From contig JAHRHY010000001.1 in the NCBI GenBank assembly GCA_019671135.1, forward strand, positions 2,728,001 to 2,792,000: a DNA stretch of 64,000 bases. Reading direction: 5' to 3'. The DNA comes from Linnemannia hyalina. Taxonomy: Eukaryota > Mortierellomycota > Mortierellomycetes > Mortierellales > Mortierellaceae. Under the pieces are notes generated by a model that made no database searches, was not told the DNA's origin, and worked only from the letters and a program-made list of their open reading frames with translations. The translations under genes were made by a program, and so were the position numbers. Below are positions 31,298 through 40,852 of the stretch, in pieces (positions within the stretch are counted from its first letter, which is position 1; the number at the start of each line of letters is the position of its first letter).

Positions 31298-33085
31298 CTA
31301 CGGGCGATGGTCACCTACTGCCGTCCTTGTTTTCAACATCCATCTTGGGACTTTGGACCGCTCATAAGGGACTCCATTCCAGACCAGCACCTCCAACTGC
31401 TTCAGATTCTGACTATTCAGCATCCTGAACGCTCTCCGCAACAGCATCGTCTCGAACGCCTGAGACTGAAAACCCAATTGGGTGGTCGCAGACGTGTGCT
31501 TGTACCAACCCATCGCCGGTTGTGTCGACGAAATGGATTTCAAATTCGCCAACACGTCCAAGGCATTATTGGTCGACCTGTTCGTCATGTTTTTCAATTT
31601 CCTGAACCAATTTCTACCCACCGACGACACATCTACTCCACCTTCCTCCTCCTCGTCGTCTTCTTCGCCCTTCTCCAGCTCAGGAATGGGGAATTCAACA
31701 GCCGAGAAGAGAAACTTGCGCAACCGACGACAAGCCCAGGGTCCGGACGAGGACCCAAGAGCCTTGAAGAGATCAAACCGGACCCTTTCAACCTTGACGC
31801 TGAAGGCCTCGAGGTTGTGGCACTGGTAGAGGATCTGCGGCAGAAAGTTGTCGGACATGACCTCAGAGTTGCTGCGGATGGTCAATTTTAGGGACCGTAG
31901 AGTGTCAGCGTGGAGGACGATCCTGGAGACGAGACGGGGTTCGTTCTCGAGCGTCTCTGGGTTGATGTTGATCTTCTTTAATCCTCTGCATGCTTGTCCT
32001 GTCGCATGTGTTGTTTTGATTGATGAGGTGGGCTCTTTAGAGGCTTCCAAAATGCTCTGCAACAGCGTCGCACACTGAACGCCATCCAAGTTACGCGCTT
32101 CGTTCTTGACCGTGAGCGAGTGGACGCTCCTGAGACCACACTTCTCAATATCCTCGGCGACCCGAACAATATCAGCTTTGCCGTGAGGGGTGAAGGACAG
32201 TCGTTGGAGGTTGGGACAACAGGCAACCAGCTCCACCAGCCCTTCATTCCTTTTCCCTTCGACAGTTAACTTTAGCGTCTTGACCTTGGGCATCACCAGT
32301 CGTCTCAGTCGTCTAGGCCCCCGCGGCTCATCTGAGGTCATGGTAGTCCAAAGCGACATGGCGTCATCAGCTTGGTCATCCAAATTAAACGCTCCCGGAA
32401 GAACATCCAGAATCTGATGCAACTGCAGAACCTCCACCGTCCCCGCCACACAATCCAGCACCCTTGCCAACAGTCCCTCCCCGCCAAACCAACTATCCAG
32501 CCTCAAAAACGTCACATGCTTCAACCGCACAAAATCATCCACATCAAAGTACGCCGGTTGGAACGCAATCCCATACCCATACCACGCCAATGCCTTCAAC
32601 CCCTCACCATTCGTCCTGACCAACCGCTTCTGTACCTGCACTCCAAAAGCATTCTCAAACTCGTATTGGTTCCAACTCTGCTGCGGGATATCCAACTCCT
32701 TCAGCTGGTTGACATACTCGAGTCCCGTGAGGCCGGGGTCAAATGCATCGTCCTGGAGTCGGAAGGTCCGAATATGATGTCCAATACGGTTGATTCGAGT
32801 CGAGGGTACGTTGAACATGGCTGGGTAGGTGTAAATCTCCCAGAGAAAGGGGAGGAGGACTTGGTGCCAGTGTTTTGAGACCTGGAGGCAGGAGCGGAGG
32901 TCTTGAGGGTAGAAGATGTAGGCGTAAGTTATGGGTTCGTTTTGTTGTTGATGATGATGTTGGTAGTATCGTGGGCGTCGCTGTGGTGGTGGTTGTTGAG
33001 GGACGAGTTTCCAGAGGGGGAGGTGGTAACCGACACGGAGGAGGATCTCGGAGACGTCGAGGGGGTTTCTTTGGGTCCTGGCCAT
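31298..33085 (-). CDS. F-box-like/LRR protein, subfamily B
   Basis: Single exon, 595 residues from ATG 33085. It belongs to a second subfamily whose F-box starts LxxPEILxRVGYxLPLW; here residues 8-26 read PLDVSEILLRVGYHLPLWK. A His/Gln/Pro-rich insertion (about residues 29-52) splits this from the second F-box half, LRSCLQVSKHWHQVLLPFLW at 63-82. Leu-rich repeat-like blocks follow (LKHVTFLRLDSWFGGEGLLARVL, CCPNLQRLSFTP, ILYQCHNLEAFSVKVERVRFD). The end has an acidic run of Asp/Glu (near residue 480) and LEVLVWNGVPYERSKVP. The presumed role is that of an SCF substrate receptor, but the F-box is divergent and Skp1 binding is unproven. It stands at the head of a dense F-box block and converges on the epimerase-like gene. 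Confidence 0.85.
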   Translation of the reverse strand: MARTQRNPLDVSEILLRVGYHLPLWKLVPQQPPPQRRPRYYQHHHQQQNEPITYAYIFYPQDLRSCLQVSKHWHQVLLPFLWEIYTYPAMFNVPSTRINRIGHHIRTFRLQDDAFDPGLTGLEYVNQLKELDIPQQSWNQYEFENAFGVQVQKRLVRTNGEGLKALAWYGYGIAFQPAYFDVDDFVRLKHVTFLRLDSWFGGEGLLARVLDCVAGTVEVLQLHQILDVLPGAFNLDDQADDAMSLWTTMTSDEPRGPRRLRRLVMPKVKTLKLTVEGKRNEGLVELVACCPNLQRLSFTPHGKADIVRVAEDIEKCGLRSVHSLTVKNEARNLDGVQCATLLQSILEASKEPTSSIKTTHATGQACRGLKKININPETLENEPRLVSRIVLHADTLRSLKLTIRSNSEVMSDNFLPQILYQCHNLEAFSVKVERVRFDLFKALGSSSGPWACRRLRKFLFSAVEFPIPELEKGEEDDEEEEGGVDVSSVGRNWFRKLKNMTNRSTNNALDVLANLKSISSTQPAMGWYKHTSATTQLGFQSQAFETMLLRRAFRMLNSQNLKQLEVLVWNGVPYERSKVPRWMLKTRTAVGDHRP

Positions 33086-33629
33086 TAAGATTTTTTTTAG
33101 GGCCTAGAGAAGACGGAATGGGGCAACGGGCGTGAAGACTGTAAAGTGTATAATGTGGAGTGTGAGGTGTGGGGTGTGGAGTGTGAAGTGTGATGAATGA
33201 ATGTGAGAACAAAAAGGGAAATGAGGAGAAAGTTGATGAATGTGTAATGACCAAGAGGGCAGAGAGGAAAGGTCGATAATGAGCAGCCAAGAGGAAAGGA
33301 GCAAAAGAAGAAGTAGAAGAGAAAAACAAAGTTAAGGCAAGACGGAAGGCACCATTGGGCGCCCAACACCGCCGCTCAATTGTGACGTGGCAGAGACACC
33401 ACGAAAGCATCAAGGTTGAGAGCCATGGTGCGATTGGGCATGTCTCTCATCTATTTTGTTTGTTATCTCTAACTCGTAGAGGAAGAGAGCCCGAATCCCG
33501 CGAACAACGGCACTACTAGGATCACTCGACCGCGCGTGAACACTCTCGTCCACTGAGAACCGCAACCTGCACACTCTACATTCCCTGAAAACGTCTCAAC
33601 AGCTCATCGAAAAGCCGACGTGGTCCTTT
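33086..33629. other. 5' flank of the subfamily B gene
   Basis: GTGTGAGGTGTGGAGTG-type short imperfect repeats occur at 33125-33200, in the leader of the minus-strand gene. The ATG-less frame running through 33413 on the minus strand is leader sequence. No separate gene is seen. Confidence 0.5.
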
Positions 33630-34217
33630 TCAAAACGACCCGTTTCCGTTCCACGCAAATGAGGCCCGTGGATGGTGGTACCAACTGTCCATGACCCGGC
33701 TGACACAATCGGTAGAGTACTCTTCCTTCTTTTCTTCCTCCTCGTTGCCATCACTGTCGTATCGACCAACGTCAGGTCTAACAGGAATGTCCAACCCGAG
33801 GATTTCCAGCTTCCGACACTTCCATGCCTCGACTAGAATCTTATTCAACACAAGGCTCTCGCTCATCCGGCAGCTTTTGAGCCCAGGACAGCCCACAAGC
33901 GGAATCAACGTCCCCATCCATCGCCGGCTGTCGTTCTTGTCGACAATAATCACATCCTTCAAGGTTGCAACGTGGAGGGCAATCACCGAGCCTGTGCCGA
34001 TGTTAACTCCACTTATCGTGATCTTGATCCTCGAGGGCCTGTTGCCAGCAGAGCAGGCAGCTACGATCAGATTCGCCGCCTCTCCTCCATCCTGACCAAG
34101 AACAAGTGTCATCAATTTGGGGTAAAATTCGCAAATGTCCTTGGCCAGTCGGCGCGTAGCCTCGCTAAAAACGCCCGCAAATAAATGCGTTGAAGGTTGT
34201 AAGATTAGAGGCAGCAT
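33630..34217 (-). pseudogene. Truncated F-box/LRR gene, C-terminal part only (probably subfamily B)
   Basis: An open frame of 195 codons starts at ATG 34217 and ends at 33630. It is Leu-rich and repeat-like (LKDVIIVDKNDSRRWMG, CPGLKSCRMSESLVLNKIL, WKCRKLEILGLDIPV) with an acidic patch of Glu/Lys and ends FAWNGNGSF. WKCRKLEILGL mirrors the WMCRRLKALRL and WACRRLRKFLF segments of subfamily B, and the Trp-Asn-Gly end resembles VVRWNGLVF. It lacks any F-box and the first ~300 residues, and nothing upstream restores them. It may be a remnant or an expressed truncated protein; the frame itself is intact. Confidence 0.6.
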
Positions 34218-34939
34218 CTAATGACCCCACGACGCTTGTGTGCAACGTTGGTGATACGCTTGAACGGTTCGAGCTTGAACTGAAGAAAAGAAAAACAAGA
34301 TACCGGGTGCAGCACGGAGTCGTCTGTCGATTTCTTTTATGTGCCAAAAACATTCATATCAACAACCCACGACAAAAAGAGACATGCATGTATACAACCG
34401 CGGTAAAGAGACTTGCGACCATTCAAACTGTAAAGTGCTTTGAACGGCGCGTCCAAAGCGGTGTTGATACCTCTACGTGTGTCATTTTTCGAGAAGGGAT
34501 GGACCATAACGCCTTTGGTTGCTCTCTATCCTCAACCTTTTTATCTTGTCACAATTTTCAAGTCTGTCAAGTGCTTTAGGCAAAGTCGTGCCTTCGAAAA
34601 AGTAAGGGTTTTGCAAGTGAGGGCAAAAGGAAGAAAAAGCAAAACGTGCAGAAAAAAAAAGAAAGGGAGAAATGAACAGACACGTTTGGTTCAGAGCTGG
34701 ATCAAGGTGCTTTGATGAGGTCACCACAGCGTTTGAATTAGTGATGGTTCCTGAGCCTTAGTGGCGATTCCTGAATCGGTCAGTAGCAAACCGGTGGCTA
34801 TGAGGATTTGTCCGTTGCAAAGCAAAAAAAATAATCAAGTCGTCGGATTGAAGATTGCACAAAAGGTCAGGTCAAAACAATTTGCTGTGCTCATGCACAT
34901 GCCTAGGTAAGAATAAATTATTAGCACAAAGTATTGGTA
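34218..34939. other. Intergenic region, A/T-richer than its neighbours
   Basis: Short frames on both strands have no family resemblance. No repeats of note. It contains the 3' flank of the F-box gene at 34940-37030. Confidence 0.5.
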
Positions 34940-37030
34940 CTATTTAGAAAACAGCTGCTCAAGTTCTTCCTCAGGTCGCAGCAGAGTCGGGTAATTGAAC
35001 GACAACCTCTCAAGAGACGGCATCAGTCGAACCTCCTTCTCATCCAATTCCCTCGCCATCTCCTCCACGTCCAGCAACAGCCCCAGGTTTCTCAACTGGG
35101 ACAATACCTCCTTGTCCTTCACAGAGGTACCACTGCCGCTGCCACTGCTGCTGCTGTCGATCCCGTTTTCCGAAAGTTGCTGTCGAGCATGACATCTAGC
35201 AGCCTCGACTCGCTCCTCATTCGCCAGCCATAGCTTCCAACTCTCAACCTCCTCCTGCCTCTTCCTTCTAGACTGAGCTATCTTCCTTCCCTTCCCTCCA
35301 TTCCTCGAAGTCACGATCCAGTCCAGCTCCCAATCCTCACACGACGACGTCCTGTAGCCCAAATCCCGAAAAATCCTCAGCCACTGCAAAAACTCTAATC
35401 GACCAAGGAGACAAAACCCGCCATCCAGTCGCAAAAGGGGCTCTGGAGAATGTAATCCCGAAAGACGGCCACCCATGTTGATGTAGTGACATGCCCGTGG
35501 GACACAGATCTGGAGATCCTCAACCGCAGGACAGACACGGGCGACGTACCCGAATAGGATCCGACTGAAGACAGGCTGAAATGGGTCTGGGAGATGGACG
35601 ATGACGTGAAGGGTGCGGAGGCCGCGGCAGCGCCAGATCCGTGGAGGTATAGTAGGGCCAGGAGTAGTTATTGAAAAGTACCTCCCTTTGTCCGGTTCAA
35701 TGGCATCATATGCTCTGCCCAGGTTGATGTACCTTCCTCGATCAAAGAGGTCCAGTTCCTTCAGTCGTATCACCGTCTTGAGGGTCGTGAGATGGGCGAG
35801 ATAAGGCGAATCGCAGAGGTACTGGTGAATGAGTTCATGGGCGCCACCAAGGGACCCTTCGCAGTTAGTTCTGGAAGGAAGATACTTGTCCGGCATCCAA
35901 AACACCTCCAAAGTCGTGAGGATGTCTTGCTGTAAAAACACCGTGTGGAGGAGCTGTGGTGTCACATCCAGCGCCCAGAGGGATCGTTCCGACGACGAGC
36001 GAGGACACACATCTGCCCAGAGCGACTCAATCTCCTTGGCCGACATCTTGTTCCCCAATGTCGAAAAGTGTGCCTTATCGAGGGTGATATTGTTCACCTT
36101 GAGAGATGCAAAGAGTCGAGTCCAATCGTACTTTTTGTCGTCGAGCCACATGTTTGCCACTAACTTGAGCTCGCTGAGTTTTGGTGTGGACCGCAAAAGG
36201 AACTCAAGATCATCCTGTGGAAGATACACATTGACAAGGACCAAAGAGCAAAGTCGAAATGGCTGCTGCTGCTTCTTCTGCCGCTGGTGTACCATGTTCG
36301 AAGTCGAAAGTACAAACTGGGACCATCGGACAACCGATCCATATCCCTCTGCACGGAAATGCTCCAACAATGGACAAACCCGCAGGACTTTGCCGAGATC
36401 GAAATGCGTATAATAGGAGTAGCCCACTGCAATCGTCAGTCTGGTGAGGGAGGAAGGGTAAGTGAAAGTTTCGAGGCAACTGAGCCTGGCATACGCAATA
36501 TACAGGTTCATCTCTCTGAGAGGCGAAGTAGCGTCGTAAAGAGTCGTGCTTGTCAATGTCGGATGACGTTTCCTGTTGTTGTTGTTATTGACGACTGTGT
36601 TGCCTTGACTCCTGTGCCTCTGCTGCTGCTCCCTTTCAAGTTGCTTCTGTCGGTACGCGGACTCGAGACGGTCCAGAGCGTGCATGGCATCCTTGTCGAA
36701 CGGGTGTTTGCGCTCAGTCTGGGCCGTTGGTGTGAATAGTTGACAGTAATAAAACCGACCGGCTCCAGGTAACTTGCGCAGCAACCTCCGTTTCCTGAAT
36801 GACCCCAAGGATTGGTGCCAGGTGATGTCGCGGACGAGGCGGTTCTGGCTGAGGAGGAACCACTGTCGACAGACAGGGGCGATTGAGCGGCGGAGAGTAG
36901 AGTCATCGAGGTATGAAAAGATATGTTCAAGGATCTCGGGTATATCCAGAGGTGAGAGAGTTGTCTGGATACTGGCGCTGGTGGTCGTTAATGGTATCCT
37001 TTGATGTCGGCGAGTAAGAAGACGTAACAT
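34940..37030 (-). CDS. F-box/leucine-rich-repeat protein, subfamily A
   Basis: Single exon, 696 residues from ATG 37030. Codons back to 37153 are open but read as leader, and the F-box (LSPLDIPEILEHIFSYLDD, residues 25-43, then PVCRQWFL) begins 25 residues after this ATG. The middle carries FRLCSLVLVNVYLPQDDLEFLL and LSELKLVANMW. IHQYLCDSPYLAHLTTL and RIWRCRGLRTLHVIV precede the signature FGYVARVCPAVEDLQI. The C-terminal third has GGFCLLGRLEFLQWLRI, WELDWIVTSRNGG and a Ser/Gly run, then LRNLGLLLDVEEMARELD. It starts about 0.2 kb downstream of the stop of the next copy (37245-39215), same strand, so the two look like a tandem pair. Confidence 0.88.
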   Translation of the reverse strand: MLRLLTRRHQRIPLTTTSASIQTTLSPLDIPEILEHIFSYLDDSTLRRSIAPVCRQWFLLSQNRLVRDITWHQSLGSFRKRRLLRKLPGAGRFYYCQLFTPTAQTERKHPFDKDAMHALDRLESAYRQKQLEREQQQRHRSQGNTVVNNNNNRKRHPTLTSTTLYDATSPLREMNLYIAYARLSCLETFTYPSSLTRLTIAVGYSYYTHFDLGKVLRVCPLLEHFRAEGYGSVVRWSQFVLSTSNMVHQRQKKQQQPFRLCSLVLVNVYLPQDDLEFLLRSTPKLSELKLVANMWLDDKKYDWTRLFASLKVNNITLDKAHFSTLGNKMSAKEIESLWADVCPRSSSERSLWALDVTPQLLHTVFLQQDILTTLEVFWMPDKYLPSRTNCEGSLGGAHELIHQYLCDSPYLAHLTTLKTVIRLKELDLFDRGRYINLGRAYDAIEPDKGRYFSITTPGPTIPPRIWRCRGLRTLHVIVHLPDPFQPVFSRILFGYVARVCPAVEDLQICVPRACHYINMGGRLSGLHSPEPLLRLDGGFCLLGRLEFLQWLRIFRDLGYRTSSCEDWELDWIVTSRNGGKGRKIAQSRRKRQEEVESWKLWLANEERVEAARCHARQQLSENGIDSSSSGSGSGTSVKDKEVLSQLRNLGLLLDVEEMARELDEKEVRLMPSLERLSFNYPTLLRPEEELEQLFSK

Positions 37031-37244
37031 CCTTGTTGTTGAGTTGTTGGTTGTGTTGAGAGTGAGGAAGAAAATGAAAAGAAAGAGACAAACACGAGAG
37101 TGTTCGACTCTTGAATGATTTCGGTTGGTAATGTGATCACTTTTTTTTCTCATCGGGGCATTCGGCGCTAATGTTTCTCAGTTGTTGCACGGTGCACCAT
37201 CCATGTCCAATCGAAAAAAAAAAAGAAAAAAAAACGTCGCGTTT

Positions 37245-37469
37245 TTATTTTTCGCTTCGTTGTCTTGACCACATACTTCGCCTGGTTTCAAAGGTTGACC
37301 TCATTTCCTTCTCAGGAGTTTGCTCCAAATGATGTCGTCCCACAGCAAGCTGGTACAGCTCAGGAAGGCACACAAAGTCGTCTCCATCCATCTCCAACAC
37401 CATATCCCTCACGTCCTGAAGCAGACCCAACTTCTGCAGTCCAGTCATCAACTCTACATCCTGACCTCT

Positions 37470-37518
<49 letters not shown>

Positions 37519-39215
37519 CCCTGTACGTAGTTGGTTCCAGTACCAGTCTTAAATCGTGCCCCTTCCTTAACAGCTTCCAGTTCCAGCAGAGTTGTCCATC
37601 TCTCAACAGTCCGTCGCCTCTCATTCCTGTCCTCGACTGTCCTTCCTGATCGACACAGCCAATTCAGCTCCCAAACCTTGCACATCACCGTCTGGTAATG
37701 TACACAGAGGCGCTCCAGATAAACAAGCCGCGAAAGTAAACACAATCCTGCCTCTAGAACATAGGGGTTCTCTCGGCCATTCTGGGAATGGATGTGGATG
37801 TTGCAAGAGAATGGGAACGTGATTCGGAGATCCTGTAAGCGCGGGCAGACCCTGGAGATATAGCCATAGACAATCCGCGGTAGATATGCTCCTCTTTGCA
37901 TGCCCTCCCTGTGGAAATGAATGTCCACCTCCAGAGTTGTCAGGTCTCGACAGATCCAGATCCCGGGGGTTACGCTCGCTAACGCTACAGTTGGTTGACC
38001 TCCTCCTTCCTCTTCACCTGGGGTATACATCTCGAGACGGCGGTGAATGTCCATGAAATCCAGTATGTAGGTCATCCTGAGGGTCTTGAGATGACGTAGA
38101 CTAGGGCATTCGCACAGAAGTTGATGCAAAGGTCGAGCCGAATACACTGAATCCATGACGCGTTCGTTCAGTCTCCAGCCCAGTGGGTGACAAAGGTGAT
38201 TTGGTGACGGGAGAATCTCCAGACTGGTCAAGAAGAACGGCAACTCCGTCAGCCTACGGACAACAGTCGGAGTGAGGTCGTAGTGCGAAAAGGTTCGATC
38301 TCTGGAATAGGGACATATCGAAAAGGTCGCCTCCTGCAGCTCGTCATCGGGCAGTACCTCTTGGGACATCGAAAAGTGGAACCGCTTTAGTTGGAGGGAG
38401 AGCGACTGGATATGTTTGGAAAATCGTTTCCAGTCCCAGCTAGAGCCATTACGGTTCCTTAGCATAGCGGCGAGTTGGAGATCCTCAAGCTTGGGAGTCA
38501 TCGTCAAAATCTTCTCCATCGTTGATTGACTTGTGTCGAAGCGCTGAATGACCAGAGACCGAAGTGGAACTCGATGCGGAAGAGGTGCTTCTCCTTCGTT
38601 CATCCATGCACCCTGTAGATACACATATGTCGATGTGAGTAAGCGTAGGCTCTCTAGGAGCGGACATATGCTCAGGATCCTTCGAATGTCAACCGCAAAC
38701 CTGGTCATATGGTCGATCGTCAGACTCGTTAAGGAAGGCGGGAACGGTAGAGTATTCTTCAGCTCGTCACTAAAGTTGTAGGCGATCTGGAGCACAAAGT
38801 CGCGGAGGGGCTGATTGAATCCTGCCAGGGTTGCCCCTTTGTATCGATCGTCGAGCGCCAATTGGGAGGAAGATCTCTGAAGTTCATGAAAGGCGGCATG
38901 TATATCTGGCCCATACCAATTGAACCCGGGCTGGACACTCCTGATGACAAGGCGCTCTGCGCCAAGTAGGCCATCCAGCGCTTGTCGTGGGGCAAAGGGT
39001 TTCCAGTCCGAATCCCAGGTGATCTCGCGATGCAGACGCCCTTGAACGAGCAGAAGCCACTCTCGACAAACATGTATGACCGTCCTAGCGAGTGTGTAGC
39101 GGGAGAGGTATGAGAGTATATGCTCGAGGAGCTCGGGGATGTCCAATGGGGATAACGGTCGACCTGAGGGGGAGAAAGTCGACGATGAGTTTTGTTTGGA
39201 GGGTGGATCTCGCAT
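37245..39215 (-). CDS. F-box/leucine-rich-repeat protein, subfamily A, with poly-Ala tract
   Basis: Single exon, 656 residues; ATG 39215 is the only sensible start, with the F-box at residues 22-67 (SPLDIPELLEHILSYLSRY, HVCREWLLL). Conserved landmarks are VPLRSLVIQRFDTSQ, LHQLLCECPSLRHLKTL, GIWICRDLTTLEVDIHF, the signature YGYISRVCPRLQDLRI and AGLCLLSRLVYLERL. They are followed by ELNWLCRSGRTVEDRNERRR. A run of about 16 Ala (residues 567-582) separates that segment from the LQKLGLLQDVRDMVLEMD C-terminal helix. Closest in layout to the copy at 34940-37030. Same presumed SCF receptor role; target unknown. Confidence 0.88.
37471..37517 (-). repeat. (GCT/AGC)n tract coding for poly-alanine
   Basis: About 15 uninterrupted GCT-type triplets lie in frame within the F-box/LRR gene. 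The minus-strand reading is poly-Ala; the same position in the paralogues has no Ala run. Confidence 0.9.
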
Positions 39216-39260
39216 TGTTATAATGAGGGGTGGTTTTATTTTTTTTTACTGTGATTGTAA

Positions 39261-40043
39261 TTGTCGAGCAAGGACGGTTGGAAAGGAAGAATGAAAAGGA
39301 GAGAACAGGAAACAAGGAGTGGGTGGGAAAAAGTAAGTGAAGAGCCTAAAAGTCACACCCTTGCCCCTCTTTCACATTCACATCCGCTCAGGCATGACCG
39401 AGAAACAACAACGATCCCCAGCACCAAAACCCATAGTAAGGGCCAAACCACCACCATCACCAACAACAACCACGTCAGTCGGGAGACCAATGACCAAAAC
39501 TGCATCCAAGTCAGCAGAACCAGACCCGACTGCCACATTCACCTCAACGGAAGATGCAAACCCACTGACGCTACCAAGGCAACAACAACAACAACAACAA
39601 CAACGGCCAGTAAATCTAGGACTAGGGCTGGTACCGGGAAGACAGGATCAGACTCGTTCATAACACTTGCTCCAGCAGCAACCACCACCACAACCAAAGC
39701 AAAAGGCAAGGCGACAACTGCTGCAGTGACAGCATCGGCACGAACAACTGCAACGACAGCGGGGAAGCCAAGGGCTAGGACTGTAACAGAAAAAGTAGAA
39801 GGCGCCTTTGTGGCAATCCTAGCAGGAACAACAGTGGTTATAAAGACAACAAAACAAGCAAAAGCGAACCCGACCGCAGCAGAGGCAGCAATACTAACAA
39901 TAGCAGCAGCGACAGCAAAAGCAGATAGCAAAGCGAAAGCCAACAAACCAAAGACCAAGAAACAAAAACAGGGGCAATCAGTAACCGACAGCATTGACAT
40001 TCGAGGAATGACCATCAGCCCCTTGACATCCCGGAGATCCTGA
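39261..40043 (+). other. Thr/Ala/Lys-rich open frame, doubtful coding status
   Basis: A 260-codon plus-strand frame starts 46 bases from the opposite-strand F-box gene. From 39560 on it is almost wholly ACA/GCA/AAA-type codons (Thr, Ala, Lys), the product of an A/C-rich expanded tract with (CAA)n at 39582-39605. Its last codons run straight into the frame-shifted F-box relic at 40009, so it may be the degenerated low-complexity N-terminal extension of that copy. The intact copy at 43559 also starts with a low-complexity Thr/Asn stretch. I do not regard it as an independent gene. Confidence 0.35.
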
Positions 40044-40537
40044 CTCAAGTTGGGCTCTTTCTTCCCTCTTGCGTGCCGAATCCACGTGGCGAGGACTTTG
40101 GCGATGGCGATTCTTCGACAGAGCCCGGGATGTCTTGAGCTACATGGTTGGAGTCTCTTGAACTCAACATTATTTACTTGACCGCTGTTGATCGTGTTGC
40201 TCAGGGAATTCGGTCCTCTTGCCCCGACTTGAGATCACTACATATCGGAGATGACATGCATCCGGATCGCATCCTGACGATTCTTCAGAGGTGTCAGTTG
40301 ACGCCAGGTTTGGAAGAGTTGAGACTTTGCTTGAAGACTGTCGATGAGGAGATTCTAATGACGATTTTGTCCCATGCGGCCACCCTCAAGACTTTGGATC
40401 TATCTATTGCACGTTGCGATCCCCCAGGCGTGGAGTGCATCCGACTGGTGCTGATGGCTGGTCAACGACTCGAGAGCTTTTCACTGAAGGTCATCAGGAG
40501 TAAGGAGAGGGACTTTATGGCTACACAAGAACGTTGA
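40009..40537 (+). pseudogene. Internally deleted, frame-shifted F-box/LRR gene (subfamily B)
   Basis: Around 40020-40080 the plus strand reads PLDIPEILTQVGLFLPSC, the subfamily B F-box start. It is out of frame with the ATG just before it because a C-run (40020-40023) is one base out. This frame soon stops (40137-40139). Only eight bases later another frame opens and carries a mid-protein LRR block to 40537 (GIRSSCPDLRSLHIGDDM, LTPGLEELRLCL, LKTLDLSIARCDPPG), which matches residues ~300-420 of the copy at 43559. So about 250 codons are missing between the two parts, and the C-terminus is missing too. Confidence 0.8.
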
Positions 40538-40852
40538 TTTTAGTGTAATAGACTCTTACCTCCTGAATGCAAAGTCACATTGTACGAAGAGGGTTCTTGG
40601 CCACATTGTCTCTGCTTGCATTGCCATTCATTCACTCACAACAACTACCATACCCAGAAAACAAGTCAGCGGCATCACCGACCTAACACCTTTCACCTCG
40701 CAAGACAACAGGACAACTCAGCAACCCTGTTCGACCCAGCACTCTTCTTCGCACATCACTTTTGACACTACTTGACACTTTTCTACTTTTCGCACGCGCT
40801 CTTCACTTTAACTCCTCACTTTAACTCCGCCCCTTCCCCTGTCGTGTCAAAA

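Noticed and set aside
35829..36413. 194-codon plus-strand frame
   Set aside because: Antisense shadow of the intact F-box gene at 34940-37030.
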